NCBI GenBank assembly: GCA_021776515.1
Contig: JAJFFS010000002.1
Coordinates: 1 to 64,000, forward strand
DNA: 64,000 nt
Direction: 5' to 3'
Origin: Robiginitomaculum sp.
GTDB taxonomy: Bacteria > Pseudomonadota > Alphaproteobacteria > Caulobacterales > Maricaulaceae
Of the stretch, positions 37,349 through 45,022 are shown piece by piece (positions within the stretch are counted from its first letter, which is position 1; each line of letters opens with the position of its first letter). The notes beneath the pieces are model-generated. The model had not been told where the DNA came from and searched no databases. It was given only the letters and a program-made list of their open reading frames with translations. Both the position numbers and the translations under genes were made by a program.

Positions 37349-38479
37349 ATGAAACACCTGTTCGTCGGCGCATCGCTTTGCGCCTTAGCCTTCATCCCAA
37401 GCATGCCCGCCAGCGCTACAACCATCGCCCCGTCCTATGACGTTGATGTAGCTTTTGTGCTGGATACTACGGGCTCCATGTCTGGCCTTATCGAAGGTGC
37501 CAAACAGAAAATCTGGTCTATCGCCAACGACATAGCCGACACCCGTCAGGGTCAACAAGGTACGATACGTTTTGCCCTTATCGGTTATCGTGATCGCGGT
37601 GATGCGTACATTACCAAAACATTTGACCTTACCACTGATCTAAGCGGCATTTACGGCCATTTGCTCGAATTTCGGGCGCAAGGCGGCGGTGACCACCCCG
37701 AATCGGTTAATCAGGCGCTGGACGAAAGCATTACAGACCTGCAATGGGACAGAAACCGGGATACCCTGCGCCTTGTCTTTCTGGTTGGCGATGCCCCGCC
37801 GCACATGGATTACCAGAATGACGTACCCTATGCGGTGACCCTGCGCGATGCACGCGATGCCAATATAATCGTCAATACGGTCCAGGCTGGACGACACACT
37901 GCTACCACCAAAATCTGGCACGAAATTGCTGATCTGGGCGATGGTGAATACCTCGCCATCCCTCAAAATGGTGGCATGAGGCAGGTTCACACCCCTTATG
38001 ATGAGCAGATAGAAACAATGCAACGGGCCATGAACGCAGGGGTGCTCAGCTATGGCTCTCACGCAGAACAGGCCATGGTGCAAAAGAAACGCAGCACAGC
38101 CCTTGCCGCTGCCGCACCTGTTGCTTCTGACATGGCCAGCTATCGCTTCAAAGCGGGCAAGAAAAACAAGGTGGTAACCGGCGGCCATGAACTGATCGAG
38201 GATTATGAAGACGGTAAAATAACGCTGGACGCCCTGGAGGAAGACAAACTTCCCGAAGAACTTAAAGGCCTGACCAAGGAAGAGCAAAAGGCGCGCCTTG
38301 ATACGCTGGTCGCAGAGCGTCAGAAGCTGAACGCGGATATGGAAGAACTGGTTAAAAAACGAGACGCCTTTCTGAAGGAAGACGCCGAAAAACGCGCCAA
38401 AGAATCCCCCGACGATGCCTTTGATGTGCAGGTCCGCGAAACCATCCGCAAACAGGCGGCGGCCAAAAGTAAGAGATAG
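37349..38479 (+). CDS. Secreted von Willebrand factor A domain protein
   Basis: 376 aa. Signal peptide ends near PASA-TT (residue 23). The vWA domain (about 30-220) begins VAFVLDTTGSMSG, a MIDAS with Asp-Thr-Thr-Gly-Ser in place of DxSxS, and continues FALIGYRDRGD and FLVGDAPPHMDY. The C-terminal third is highly charged and helical (KGLTKEEQKARLDTLVAERQ.. onward), a likely coiled coil. AGAGGT lies 9 nt before the ATG. vWA proteins bind metal-dependent ligands; the partner is unknown and no neighbouring gene suggests it. Confidence 0.85.
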   Translation: MKHLFVGASLCALAFIPSMPASATTIAPSYDVDVAFVLDTTGSMSGLIEGAKQKIWSIANDIADTRQGQQGTIRFALIGYRDRGDAYITKTFDLTTDLSGIYGHLLEFRAQGGGDHPESVNQALDESITDLQWDRNRDTLRLVFLVGDAPPHMDYQNDVPYAVTLRDARDANIIVNTVQAGRHTATTKIWHEIADLGDGEYLAIPQNGGMRQVHTPYDEQIETMQRAMNAGVLSYGSHAEQAMVQKKRSTALAAAAPVASDMASYRFKAGKKNKVVTGGHELIEDYEDGKITLDALEEDKLPEELKGLTKEEQKARLDTLVAERQKLNADMEELVKKRDAFLKEDAEKRAKESPDDAFDVQVRETIRKQAAAKSKR

Positions 38480-38496
38480 GGTGCCTTTGTGTTTCT

Positions 38497-38601
38497 CCAT
38501 ACTTCGAGGGCGCTACGCGCCACCTCAGCATGAGGTTGAGTATTGTATATATTCACCCTTATCCTGAGGGATTGCGTCTTCGCAATCGTCTCGAAGGATG
38601 G
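38497..38601. repeat. Interspersed repeat family C
   Basis: Left half CCATACTTCGAGGGCGC and TACGCGCCACCTCAGCATG; right half TTATCCTGAGGGATTGCGTC, TTCGCAATCGTCTCGAAGGA. Each half has an inner hairpin (GGCGCTACGCGCC; GATTGCGTCTTCGCAATC), and the outer CTTCGAG/CTCGAAG and CCTCAG/CTGAGG segments pair. This layout is common to intergenic repeats in many alphaproteobacteria. Only one copy is in the window. Confidence 0.75.
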
Positions 38602-38706
38602 ATGCTTCAAAAGAAAAAAAGGATTGTCCGGACACGAAAATATTTGATTTTACCGTATTTCCCCCCTTAACTTTAACCACATTCACGTCAATACGGTGGG
38701 ATCAAA

Positions 38707-39393
38707 ATGGCCGACAATAAAGACAAGCAGCAAAGCAAAAAATCTGAATCCATCGAAGTGCGATTGCCCTTTGAAACGAAAGCTGCTTTGGCAGCAAGAT
38801 CAAAACGCGATGGTCAGTCTATGAGTGACGTTGTGCGCCTTCTCATTGAGCAATATTTGGCAAATACCCATGCCTTAGCGCCACAATTTTCCAACACTAA
38901 AAGACTTTTCATTATCACGCGCAAGAGAGCCGCTGCCGTTTTATCGGCACTTGCTGTCAGCACCGCTATCGCCCTAGCCACGATGGCACCAAGCCAGGCA
39001 GATGATGTAGAGCTATCCATAGGCGGACACATCACCCAAGGCCATGGCAAAACAGAAATAACAAAACAAAACGGAACGGTTGGTATTATTTCCGACGGGA
39101 TTTCCGTAATAAAGTTGAACGACAAGGTCATTACCGAATATGGAAAACCGGTTGTAATAAGCCATACAGTAAATGGTACTACAGCGTATATTTTAGAATT
39201 TACGTCCAGGCCAACCGATGAGGGCAATGTTTATATTTCGGTCACAATAAAACACCGCGAAGGGGGGGATGAAAAAATTATTGCAACCCCCTCAATTACG
39301 GTTGAGTATCAGAAAAATGCTCGCATCGAGATTGCTGGCGATAATGACAGTGCAAGCCTATTATCTTTAAACGTTTTAGTGAAAAAATTATAA
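38707..39393 (+). CDS. Ribbon-helix-helix domain fused to TM and periplasmic domain
   Basis: 228 aa. Residues 15-52 (SIEVRLPFETKAALAARSKR, then DGQSMSDVVRLLIEQYL) fit a CopG/Arc-type ribbon-helix-helix: a short beta strand with basic residues followed by two helices. A basic patch (TRKRAAA) then leads to a hydrophobic helix at about 75-95, followed by SQADD. The remaining 130 residues are beta-rich and polar, as in an exported domain. The topology is a cytoplasmic DNA-binding domain tethered to the membrane, similar in plan to ToxR/CadC but with RHH in place of winged helix. The hydrophobic segment might instead be an internal signal (AxA-like PSQA). No family is recognised. Confidence 0.75.
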   Translation: MADNKDKQQSKKSESIEVRLPFETKAALAARSKRDGQSMSDVVRLLIEQYLANTHALAPQFSNTKRLFIITRKRAAAVLSALAVSTAIALATMAPSQADDVELSIGGHITQGHGKTEITKQNGTVGIISDGISVIKLNDKVITEYGKPVVISHTVNGTTAYILEFTSRPTDEGNVYISVTIKHREGGDEKIIATPSITVEYQKNARIEIAGDNDSASLLSLNVLVKKL

Positions 39394-39413
39394 TCCCTTT
39401 CAAACAAGCAAAC

Positions 39414-39451
39414 AAAAAAGGCATGTGCCGCGAAGCACATGCCTTTTTTAT
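39414..39451 (+). terminator. Terminator between RHH gene and tRNA-Asp, probably bidirectional
   Basis: AAAAAAGGCATGTGC pairs with GCACATGCCTTTTTT around CGCGAA. T-runs follow the stem on both strands, so it can stop both the RHH gene from the left and the tRNA-Asp transcript from the right. Confidence 0.9.
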
Positions 39452-39461
39452 TAGCATGAAA

Positions 39462-39538
39462 TGGCGCGAGTGACGGGACTCGAACCCGCGACCTCCGGCG
39501 TGACAGGCCGGCACTCTAACCAGCTGAGCTACACCCGC
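39462..39538 (-). tRNA. tRNA-Asp (GTC)
   Basis: 77 nt including encoded CCA. Acceptor GCGGGTG pairs with CACTCGC with one G-U; anticodon stem CCGGC/GCCGG holds loop CTGTCAC with anticodon GTC; T-arm GCGGGTTCGAGTCCCGT is intact. The first G is followed by GTAGCTCAG D-arm. Confidence 0.97.
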
Positions 39539-39668
39539 TCATTTCATTACCCGACGCACGGATGCGAGGGAGGCCGTCAGATACGGTGCCAGCGCGAACA
39601 CGTCAACCGTATCTACTCACTAAAATACCGCGCTCAAAGTTGTGCATCAGCACCGCTATAGAGCAAGG

Positions 39669-39740
39669 AATAACGCCCTCATGCAGTGAAGCGGTAGGGC
39701 AAAAAATAACGCCCTCATGCAGCGAAGCAATAGGGTAAAA
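39669..39740. repeat. 36-bp tandem duplication between tRNAs
   Basis: Two copies (39669-39704 and 39705-39740) of AATAACGCCCTCATGCAG followed by (C/T)GAAGC and TAGGG(C/T)AAAA, differing at four positions. Each has a GCCCT/AGGGC hairpin, imperfect in the second copy. Two copies only, so not a CRISPR array. Lies just downstream of tRNA-Val. Confidence 0.85.
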
Positions 39741-39743
39741 AAA

Positions 39744-39819
39744 TGGTGGGCGATGAGAGGCTCGAACTCCCGACATCCACGGTGTAAACGTGGCGCTCTC
39801 CCAACTGAGCTAATCGCCC
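39744..39819 (-). tRNA. tRNA-Val (TAC)
   Basis: 76 nt with encoded CCA. Acceptor GGGCGAT/ATCGCCC is perfect; anticodon stem CCACG/CGTGG with loop TTTACAC gives anticodon TAC; T-arm GGGAG-TTCGAGC-CTCTC is normal. Placed downstream of hupB, as in many alphaproteobacteria. Confidence 0.97.
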
Positions 39820-39874
39820 CCAATTGAGAATGGGGAATATGCCTAAAACTACGCTATGGGCAAGGGCAAAACTG

Positions 39875-39904
39875 AAAAAGGGCCAGCAAATGCCAGCCCT
39901 TTCC
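39875..39904 (-). terminator. Terminator of hupB
   Basis: On the minus strand AAAGGGC pairs with GCCCTTT across a TGGCATTTGCTG loop and is followed by TTTC. It begins 22 bp after the hupB stop. Confidence 0.7.
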
Positions 39905-39925
39905 TCAGTAAAATAAATTACCGGA

Positions 39926-40201
39926 TTAGCAGTTTACGCAATCCTTGAAGGATTTGCCTGCTTTAAATTTGGGGCGTTTGGAAGCCGGACGGTCGACCAA
40001 TTCGCCAGTACGCGGGTTGCGGGCCTTGCCAGCTGCACGATGGGCAACGGTAAAAGAACCAAAGCCCGGAATACGGACATCACCGCCAGCGGCGAGGGAT
40101 TCTTCTACAACGCTGACGAAAGCATTCACGACCTCTGCACCTTGGGCTTTGGTCATGCCTGCTTTTGCGGCTACGGCTTCTGCTAGTTCACTCTTGTTCA
40201 T
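39926..40201 (-). CDS. hupB: HU family DNA-binding protein
   Basis: 91 aa, standard HU length. MNKSELAEAVAAKAGMTKAQ starts the helical body, and the DNA-grasping arm contains FGSFTVAHRAAGKARNPRTGE with the conserved RNPRTG tip. It binds and bends DNA as nucleoid protein. The C-terminus ends in an unusual pair of cysteines (DCVNC). Its common neighbour lon is 2.2 kb upstream, separated by an S9 peptidase gene on the same strand. A promoter of its own is likely in the 160 bp upstream. Confidence 0.95.
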   Translation of the reverse strand: MNKSELAEAVAAKAGMTKAQGAEVVNAFVSVVEESLAAGGDVRIPGFGSFTVAHRAAGKARNPRTGELVDRPASKRPKFKAGKSFKDCVNC

Positions 40202-40361
40202 GGTGTCTCCCCATTAAGGTTAGCGCCGAATCAATGGCACGATGAAGGTGACACTGCCCCAAAAGCCTTATTTTGCAAAGGCTTTGGCATCCTTTTCCTC
40301 ACTGAAAAATTAAAAAAAAGCAAAAAAGAGAAAAAGCTTGCCCTTTCAGGAGGCAGATTGA

Positions 40362-42302
40362 TCATTTCTTCAGGTGCTGGTGGAGGAATTTTTCAAGCGA
40401 ACTTAGCGTTTGCATCCGGGATTCGGCTGTATCCAAAGTATGGTCCCCGTTTTCTAGAGTAACAAACTGGACATCTTTTTTTTGCCGTTCAAGCTTTCTA
40501 ACCATGCTCCTTGCTTGATTGTATGGAATGCGAAAATCATCTTTAGCGTGGATAATCATAACGGGAATTTTTATTTTCTCCGCCTGATGGTGCGGCGATA
40601 CCATGACAGCCCGCTCACCTGAAAGCCCCATGGATTTTGTCCATGCTCTTCCGCCAATATAGTCTTTATCACCATCAATTAATGCTGCCAGATTCAACAC
40701 ACCATTTATGCTGGCAGCACATTGAAATAAGTCCGGTGTTTTAATCGCCCCCATCATTGCTGCATAACCACCATAGGATGCACCAACAATACAAATACGA
40801 TCCGGGTCAGCAATGCCTTGTTCAATCAGATAATGAACACCATCGGTAACATCGTTCTGCATATCACCGCCCCATTGTTTCTTCCCTAATTCAGCATATT
40901 TTTTTCCATAACCGTCTGACCCACGAAAATTGGGTTGCAATACACCGTATCCGCGTGAGGCAAAAAACTGAGAAAAATAATCAAACATCTGCGTATCGCG
41001 CGCCTCGGGTCCCCCATGAGGAAAAATTACGAAGGGGAGGTTTTTTTTGGGTCCCGTGCGTGGCAAAGTTACATACGCTGGAATAGACAAACCATCACGG
41101 GCTTTATAGTGAACGGGTGTGGTGGATGCCAGGTTTTCCGGCCTTAGCCCGGGCATGGTTTCAGATATGTATTGCATTTTTTTCTGTTGCATATCCAAAA
41201 AATAATACCCCCCGGGCTCAATATCACTACTTGAAAATATCAAATATTTTTTCTGTCCCGATACGCGGCTAACAATACGATTAACCATACCAGGCAAGGC
41301 TTTATCTATGCTGGCCTGAAGTTTCTCAAAAGCCTTATCCCAATAATAAAATGCTGGTTTGTCCACAGTGTATTGCACACCGACAGGATAACCCTTCTCA
41401 GGGTCATAAATAATGTGGTCGTAATCTACGGTTTCATTCAAAAATACAGTTTCAAGTAATGTTCCTTTTGAGAGATTTATTTTGTAGATTCCATAAGTCC
41501 CCTTATCACTGAGACCACTTGCATAAGCAATTTGCGGGTTCTCTGAAAATGCAATCGGCGATAGCCCCTTACTCCCCAAAACACTTTTGCGAACGCTTGT
41601 CCACTTTTGGGTTTCTGGAGCAAAATACATGTAGTTGAATTGCGAACGAGTAACCGGGTCATACCCCCACCCCAAACGCAAATTATGGTTCTGATCAGTC
41701 TGATAATTCTGCATGCCCCGAAACCCTTCTGTGAGTTCCTGGAAATTACCGGTGTTGACGTTTATTTTGCGGACTTCATTTTTCCCATTCAAATCCGCAT
41801 CAATAGAAAGTAGAAAATGCTCAGGGTCCTCAGGTAGCCAGTCAATCACATCATCCTGGATTTGTGCTATAACAGTATTTTGGGCTAATCGGGTACCCGT
41901 ATAGTGCTGCTTTTTAGGAAGAACGAGTGGACTATAATTATTCCCGTCCCTATCAATACCCATCAATCGTGTTTCACGAACCAGAACACGGTTTCGCTTT
42001 GACGTAAACGCAAAAGAAATGGCAAGCCGATTATTATTAACCCAGTGGAACCATGAAATATCTGCGTCTGTGCCAGGAGGGATGGCAACGCCATTTTGCC
42101 CATCAATACCCTGAATAATCAAATGCATCTTGCCATTGTGGGGCGTTGTCATCGCAATATAATCACCATCAGGTGACAAGCGCATTGAAGCGGCAGAGGG
42201 AAGCTGTGCAAATGCTTCAATAGGGATTTTGTCTGCATTTTGCGCCATACATGGCAAAGCTAAAGCAAAAAAAACAAATCCCCAGAAAACATGTAACCGC
42301 AT
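40362..42302 (-). CDS. Secreted S9 family (prolyl oligopeptidase-like) peptidase
   Basis: 646 aa starting MRLHVFWGFVFF at 42302, with a G-run about 6 nt upstream. The signal peptide ends near ALPCMAQ. An N-terminal seven-bladed propeller (about 35-390) precedes the alpha/beta-hydrolase domain. Catalytic residues are visible: Ser in GASYGGYAAMMG, Asp in HAKDDFRIPYN and His in LENGDHTLD. This is the S9C/acylaminoacyl-peptidase-like layout. Probably a periplasmic or secreted oligopeptidase used in nutrition. It lies between lon and hupB, which are adjacent in many relatives, so it looks inserted. Confidence 0.9.
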   Translation of the reverse strand: MRLHVFWGFVFFALALPCMAQNADKIPIEAFAQLPSAASMRLSPDGDYIAMTTPHNGKMHLIIQGIDGQNGVAIPPGTDADISWFHWVNNNRLAISFAFTSKRNRVLVRETRLMGIDRDGNNYSPLVLPKKQHYTGTRLAQNTVIAQIQDDVIDWLPEDPEHFLLSIDADLNGKNEVRKINVNTGNFQELTEGFRGMQNYQTDQNHNLRLGWGYDPVTRSQFNYMYFAPETQKWTSVRKSVLGSKGLSPIAFSENPQIAYASGLSDKGTYGIYKINLSKGTLLETVFLNETVDYDHIIYDPEKGYPVGVQYTVDKPAFYYWDKAFEKLQASIDKALPGMVNRIVSRVSGQKKYLIFSSSDIEPGGYYFLDMQQKKMQYISETMPGLRPENLASTTPVHYKARDGLSIPAYVTLPRTGPKKNLPFVIFPHGGPEARDTQMFDYFSQFFASRGYGVLQPNFRGSDGYGKKYAELGKKQWGGDMQNDVTDGVHYLIEQGIADPDRICIVGASYGGYAAMMGAIKTPDLFQCAASINGVLNLAALIDGDKDYIGGRAWTKSMGLSGERAVMVSPHHQAEKIKIPVMIIHAKDDFRIPYNQARSMVRKLERQKKDVQFVTLENGDHTLDTAESRMQTLSSLEKFLHQHLKK

Positions 42303-42412
42303 TGTGCACCCCCCCCGATAACAAACACGAAGTTTACTAACGCCAGTATACATTACAAGCAAAAATGTAAATTTAGCGCAAGAAAACGAGAACTACGCCT
42401 CTAAGCTTGCAC

Positions 42413-44815
42413 TTAATGCGTACTCAGGGTGTCGGCATCATTGCTTTTGCCTGATGCTGCTGCAATAGCAAGTTCATCTTCTTCATTCCATTCAACCGGT
42501 TCCAATGGAGAGACAAGCGCTTTTTCAAGCACCTCGGACACCGTCTTGACCGGGATGATCTCCAGATTGTTTTTCACGTTATCAGGGATCTCAGCCAAAT
42601 CCTTGGCATTATCAGCTGGAATGAGCACGGTTTTTACACCGCCGCGCAAAGCCGCCAGCAATTTTTCTTTCAAGCCACCGATTTCCAGCACGCGACCGCG
42701 CAAGGTGATTTCGCCCGTCATGGCAATGTCCTTGCGAATGGGGATGCCGCTTAGCACAGATACAATAGCCAGCGCCATGGCCACCCCGGCAGAGGGGCCA
42801 TCCTTGGGCGTTGCGCCTTCGGGAACGTGTACATGGATGTCAGATTTTCTGAACTCATTGGCCTTGATGCCAAAATTAGCCGCGCGGGAATGCACATAAG
42901 AGTTTGCCGCCGAAATGCTTTCCTTCATCACATCGCGCAAATTCCCGGTTACGGTCATCAGCCCGCGCCCCGGCATTTTCACTGCCTCGATGGTCAGAAG
43001 ATCGCCGCCGGTTTCTGTCCACGCCAGCCCGGTCACAACACCCACCTGATCTTCCTTGTCAGTTTCGCCAAAGCTGCATTTGCGCACACCGGCATAGTCG
43101 CCAAGATTGTCCACCGTAATATGAATATTTGTCGCTTTGCCACTTTCAAGATCACGCACACTTTTGCGGGCAAGATTGGCCAGTTCACGTTCCAGATTAC
43201 GCACCCCGGCTTCGCGGGTGTAATAGCGGATGAGGTCACGCAAGGCAGCTTCATCCAGTTTAAACTCCGTATCTTTCAAAGCATGGTTTTCAAGTTGTTT
43301 TGGAATGAGATGGCGGGTCGCAATTTCCACCTTCTCATCCTCGGTGTATCCGGGAATACGAATAATTTCCATACGATCCATCAACGGGCGCGGCATGTTC
43401 AGTGTATTGGCTGTGGTGATAAACATGACGTTGGAAAGGTCATAGTCCACCTCCAGATAATGGTCATTAAAATTTGAATTTTGTTCCGGGTCCAAAACCT
43501 CCAACAGCGCCGCTGCCGGATCACCGCGATAATCCGCGCCCAGCTTGTCTATCTCATCCAAAAGGAAAAGCGGGTTATTGGATTTGGCCTTTTTCATAGA
43601 CTGGATTATCCGCCCCGGCATGGAGCCAATATAAGTACGCCTGTGGCCACGAATTTCCGCTTCATCGCGCACACCGCCCAGCGAAACGCGCACGAAGTTA
43701 CGCCCCGTCGCCCGTGCGATAGATTTACCCAGCGAGGTTTTACCAACCCCGGGTGGGCCGACAAGACACAGGATCGGACCACGCAGTTTTTTGGTCCGCG
43801 CCTGCACGGCCAAGTGCTCCAAAATGCGTTCCTTGACCTTCTCCAACCCATAATGATCTTCATCAAGAATGGTTTCGGCCTTTTGTAATTCAATTTTGGC
43901 ACGGCGCTTCTTGCCCCACGGAATGGCGGTCATCCATTCAAGATAATTGCGCACGACGGTTGATTCTGCCGACATGGGGCTCATCTGGCGAAGTTTCTTC
44001 ATCTCCGCCTCGGCCTTGATGCGGGCTTCTTTTGACAGTTTGGTTTTTTTGACCTTCTCGGCAAGTTCATCCAGCTCATCGCCGCTTTCATCACCACTAC
44101 CCAGTTCGCGCTGGATCGCTTTCATTTGTTCGTTGAGATAGTATTCGCGCTGGGATTTTTCCATCTGGCGTTTTACCCGGCGCCTAATTTTTTTCTCAAC
44201 CTGTAGTACGCTAATCTCGCCTTCCATGGCAGCAAATGCCATTTCCAGACGGTCTGAAACCCCGGCAGTTTCCAGCAGTTTTTGTTTTTCAGGCAATTTA
44301 ACCGCCAAATGCGCCGCAATGGTATCAGCCAAACGGCTGGGGTCATCAATTTCGTTTAATGACGCCACCACATCTGGCGCAATTTTTTTGTTAAGCTTGA
44401 CGTAGTTTTCAAAATTTTCAGCGACCGCGCGCATCAGTGCCCCGATCTCGGCACTGGTGTCCTCTTCCTTGGCAAAAGGGCGAGCTTCGGCTTCGAGAAA
44501 GTCTTCCTTTTCCACGATCTGATCAAGACTGACGCGCTCAATCCCTTCAACCAGAACTTTCAAGGTGCCATCGGGCAATTTCAAAAGTTGCAGCACCTTG
44601 GCGATACAGCCGACTTCATAAAGATCGGCAGGTGCCGGATCATCAATGGATGGCTCGCGCTGGGTCAGAAGAAGGATTGTTTTCTCCCCGTCCATGACCT
44701 GCTCAAGTGCTTTGATCGATTTATCACGACCCGCAAAAAGCGGCACAATCATGTGCGGGAACACCACGATATCGCGCAAAGGCAAAACCGGCAGGGTCTG
44801 AAGGGTGTCACTCAT
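42413..44815 (-). CDS. lon: ATP-dependent protease Lon
   Basis: About 800 aa from MSDTLQTLPVLPLRDIVVFPHM (44815), with AGGAT 9 nt upstream; ATG at 44827 and GTG at 44836 are alternatives. N-terminal LON domain, AAA+ module with Walker A GPPGVGKTS and Walker B LFLLDEIDKLG, then the protease domain with catalytic Ser in PKDGPSAGVAMA and Lys in GGLKEKLLAALRGG. It degrades misfolded proteins and regulators; in Caulobacter it degrades DnaA, CcrM and SciP. Clusters with clpX and clpP further along on the same strand. Confidence 0.96.
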   Translation of the reverse strand: MSDTLQTLPVLPLRDIVVFPHMIVPLFAGRDKSIKALEQVMDGEKTILLLTQREPSIDDPAPADLYEVGCIAKVLQLLKLPDGTLKVLVEGIERVSLDQIVEKEDFLEAEARPFAKEEDTSAEIGALMRAVAENFENYVKLNKKIAPDVVASLNEIDDPSRLADTIAAHLAVKLPEKQKLLETAGVSDRLEMAFAAMEGEISVLQVEKKIRRRVKRQMEKSQREYYLNEQMKAIQRELGSGDESGDELDELAEKVKKTKLSKEARIKAEAEMKKLRQMSPMSAESTVVRNYLEWMTAIPWGKKRRAKIELQKAETILDEDHYGLEKVKERILEHLAVQARTKKLRGPILCLVGPPGVGKTSLGKSIARATGRNFVRVSLGGVRDEAEIRGHRRTYIGSMPGRIIQSMKKAKSNNPLFLLDEIDKLGADYRGDPAAALLEVLDPEQNSNFNDHYLEVDYDLSNVMFITTANTLNMPRPLMDRMEIIRIPGYTEDEKVEIATRHLIPKQLENHALKDTEFKLDEAALRDLIRYYTREAGVRNLERELANLARKSVRDLESGKATNIHITVDNLGDYAGVRKCSFGETDKEDQVGVVTGLAWTETGGDLLTIEAVKMPGRGLMTVTGNLRDVMKESISAANSYVHSRAANFGIKANEFRKSDIHVHVPEGATPKDGPSAGVAMALAIVSVLSGIPIRKDIAMTGEITLRGRVLEIGGLKEKLLAALRGGVKTVLIPADNAKDLAEIPDNVKNNLEIIPVKTVSEVLEKALVSPLEPVEWNEEDELAIAAASGKSNDADTLSTH

Positions 44816-45022
44816 AAACAAACTCATCCTATTCACTGCGCCCTGATTATCAGAACGAATAACGATTCGACACTAGTATGACAGAGAAAACATAACAGTG
44901 CCTGAATGAAAAATGGCGATGAACACCTGATGCTTCAAGGTTTCACATTGGTAATGCGCAGTACGCTTGCCAGTTCCCGGCCTCATCTTCATCATAGCTT
45001 TATAAAAAACGAGGATGCCATC

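Noticed and set aside
39669-39740. Start of a CRISPR array.
   Set aside because: The units are directly adjacent without spacers and occur only twice; no cas genes are near.
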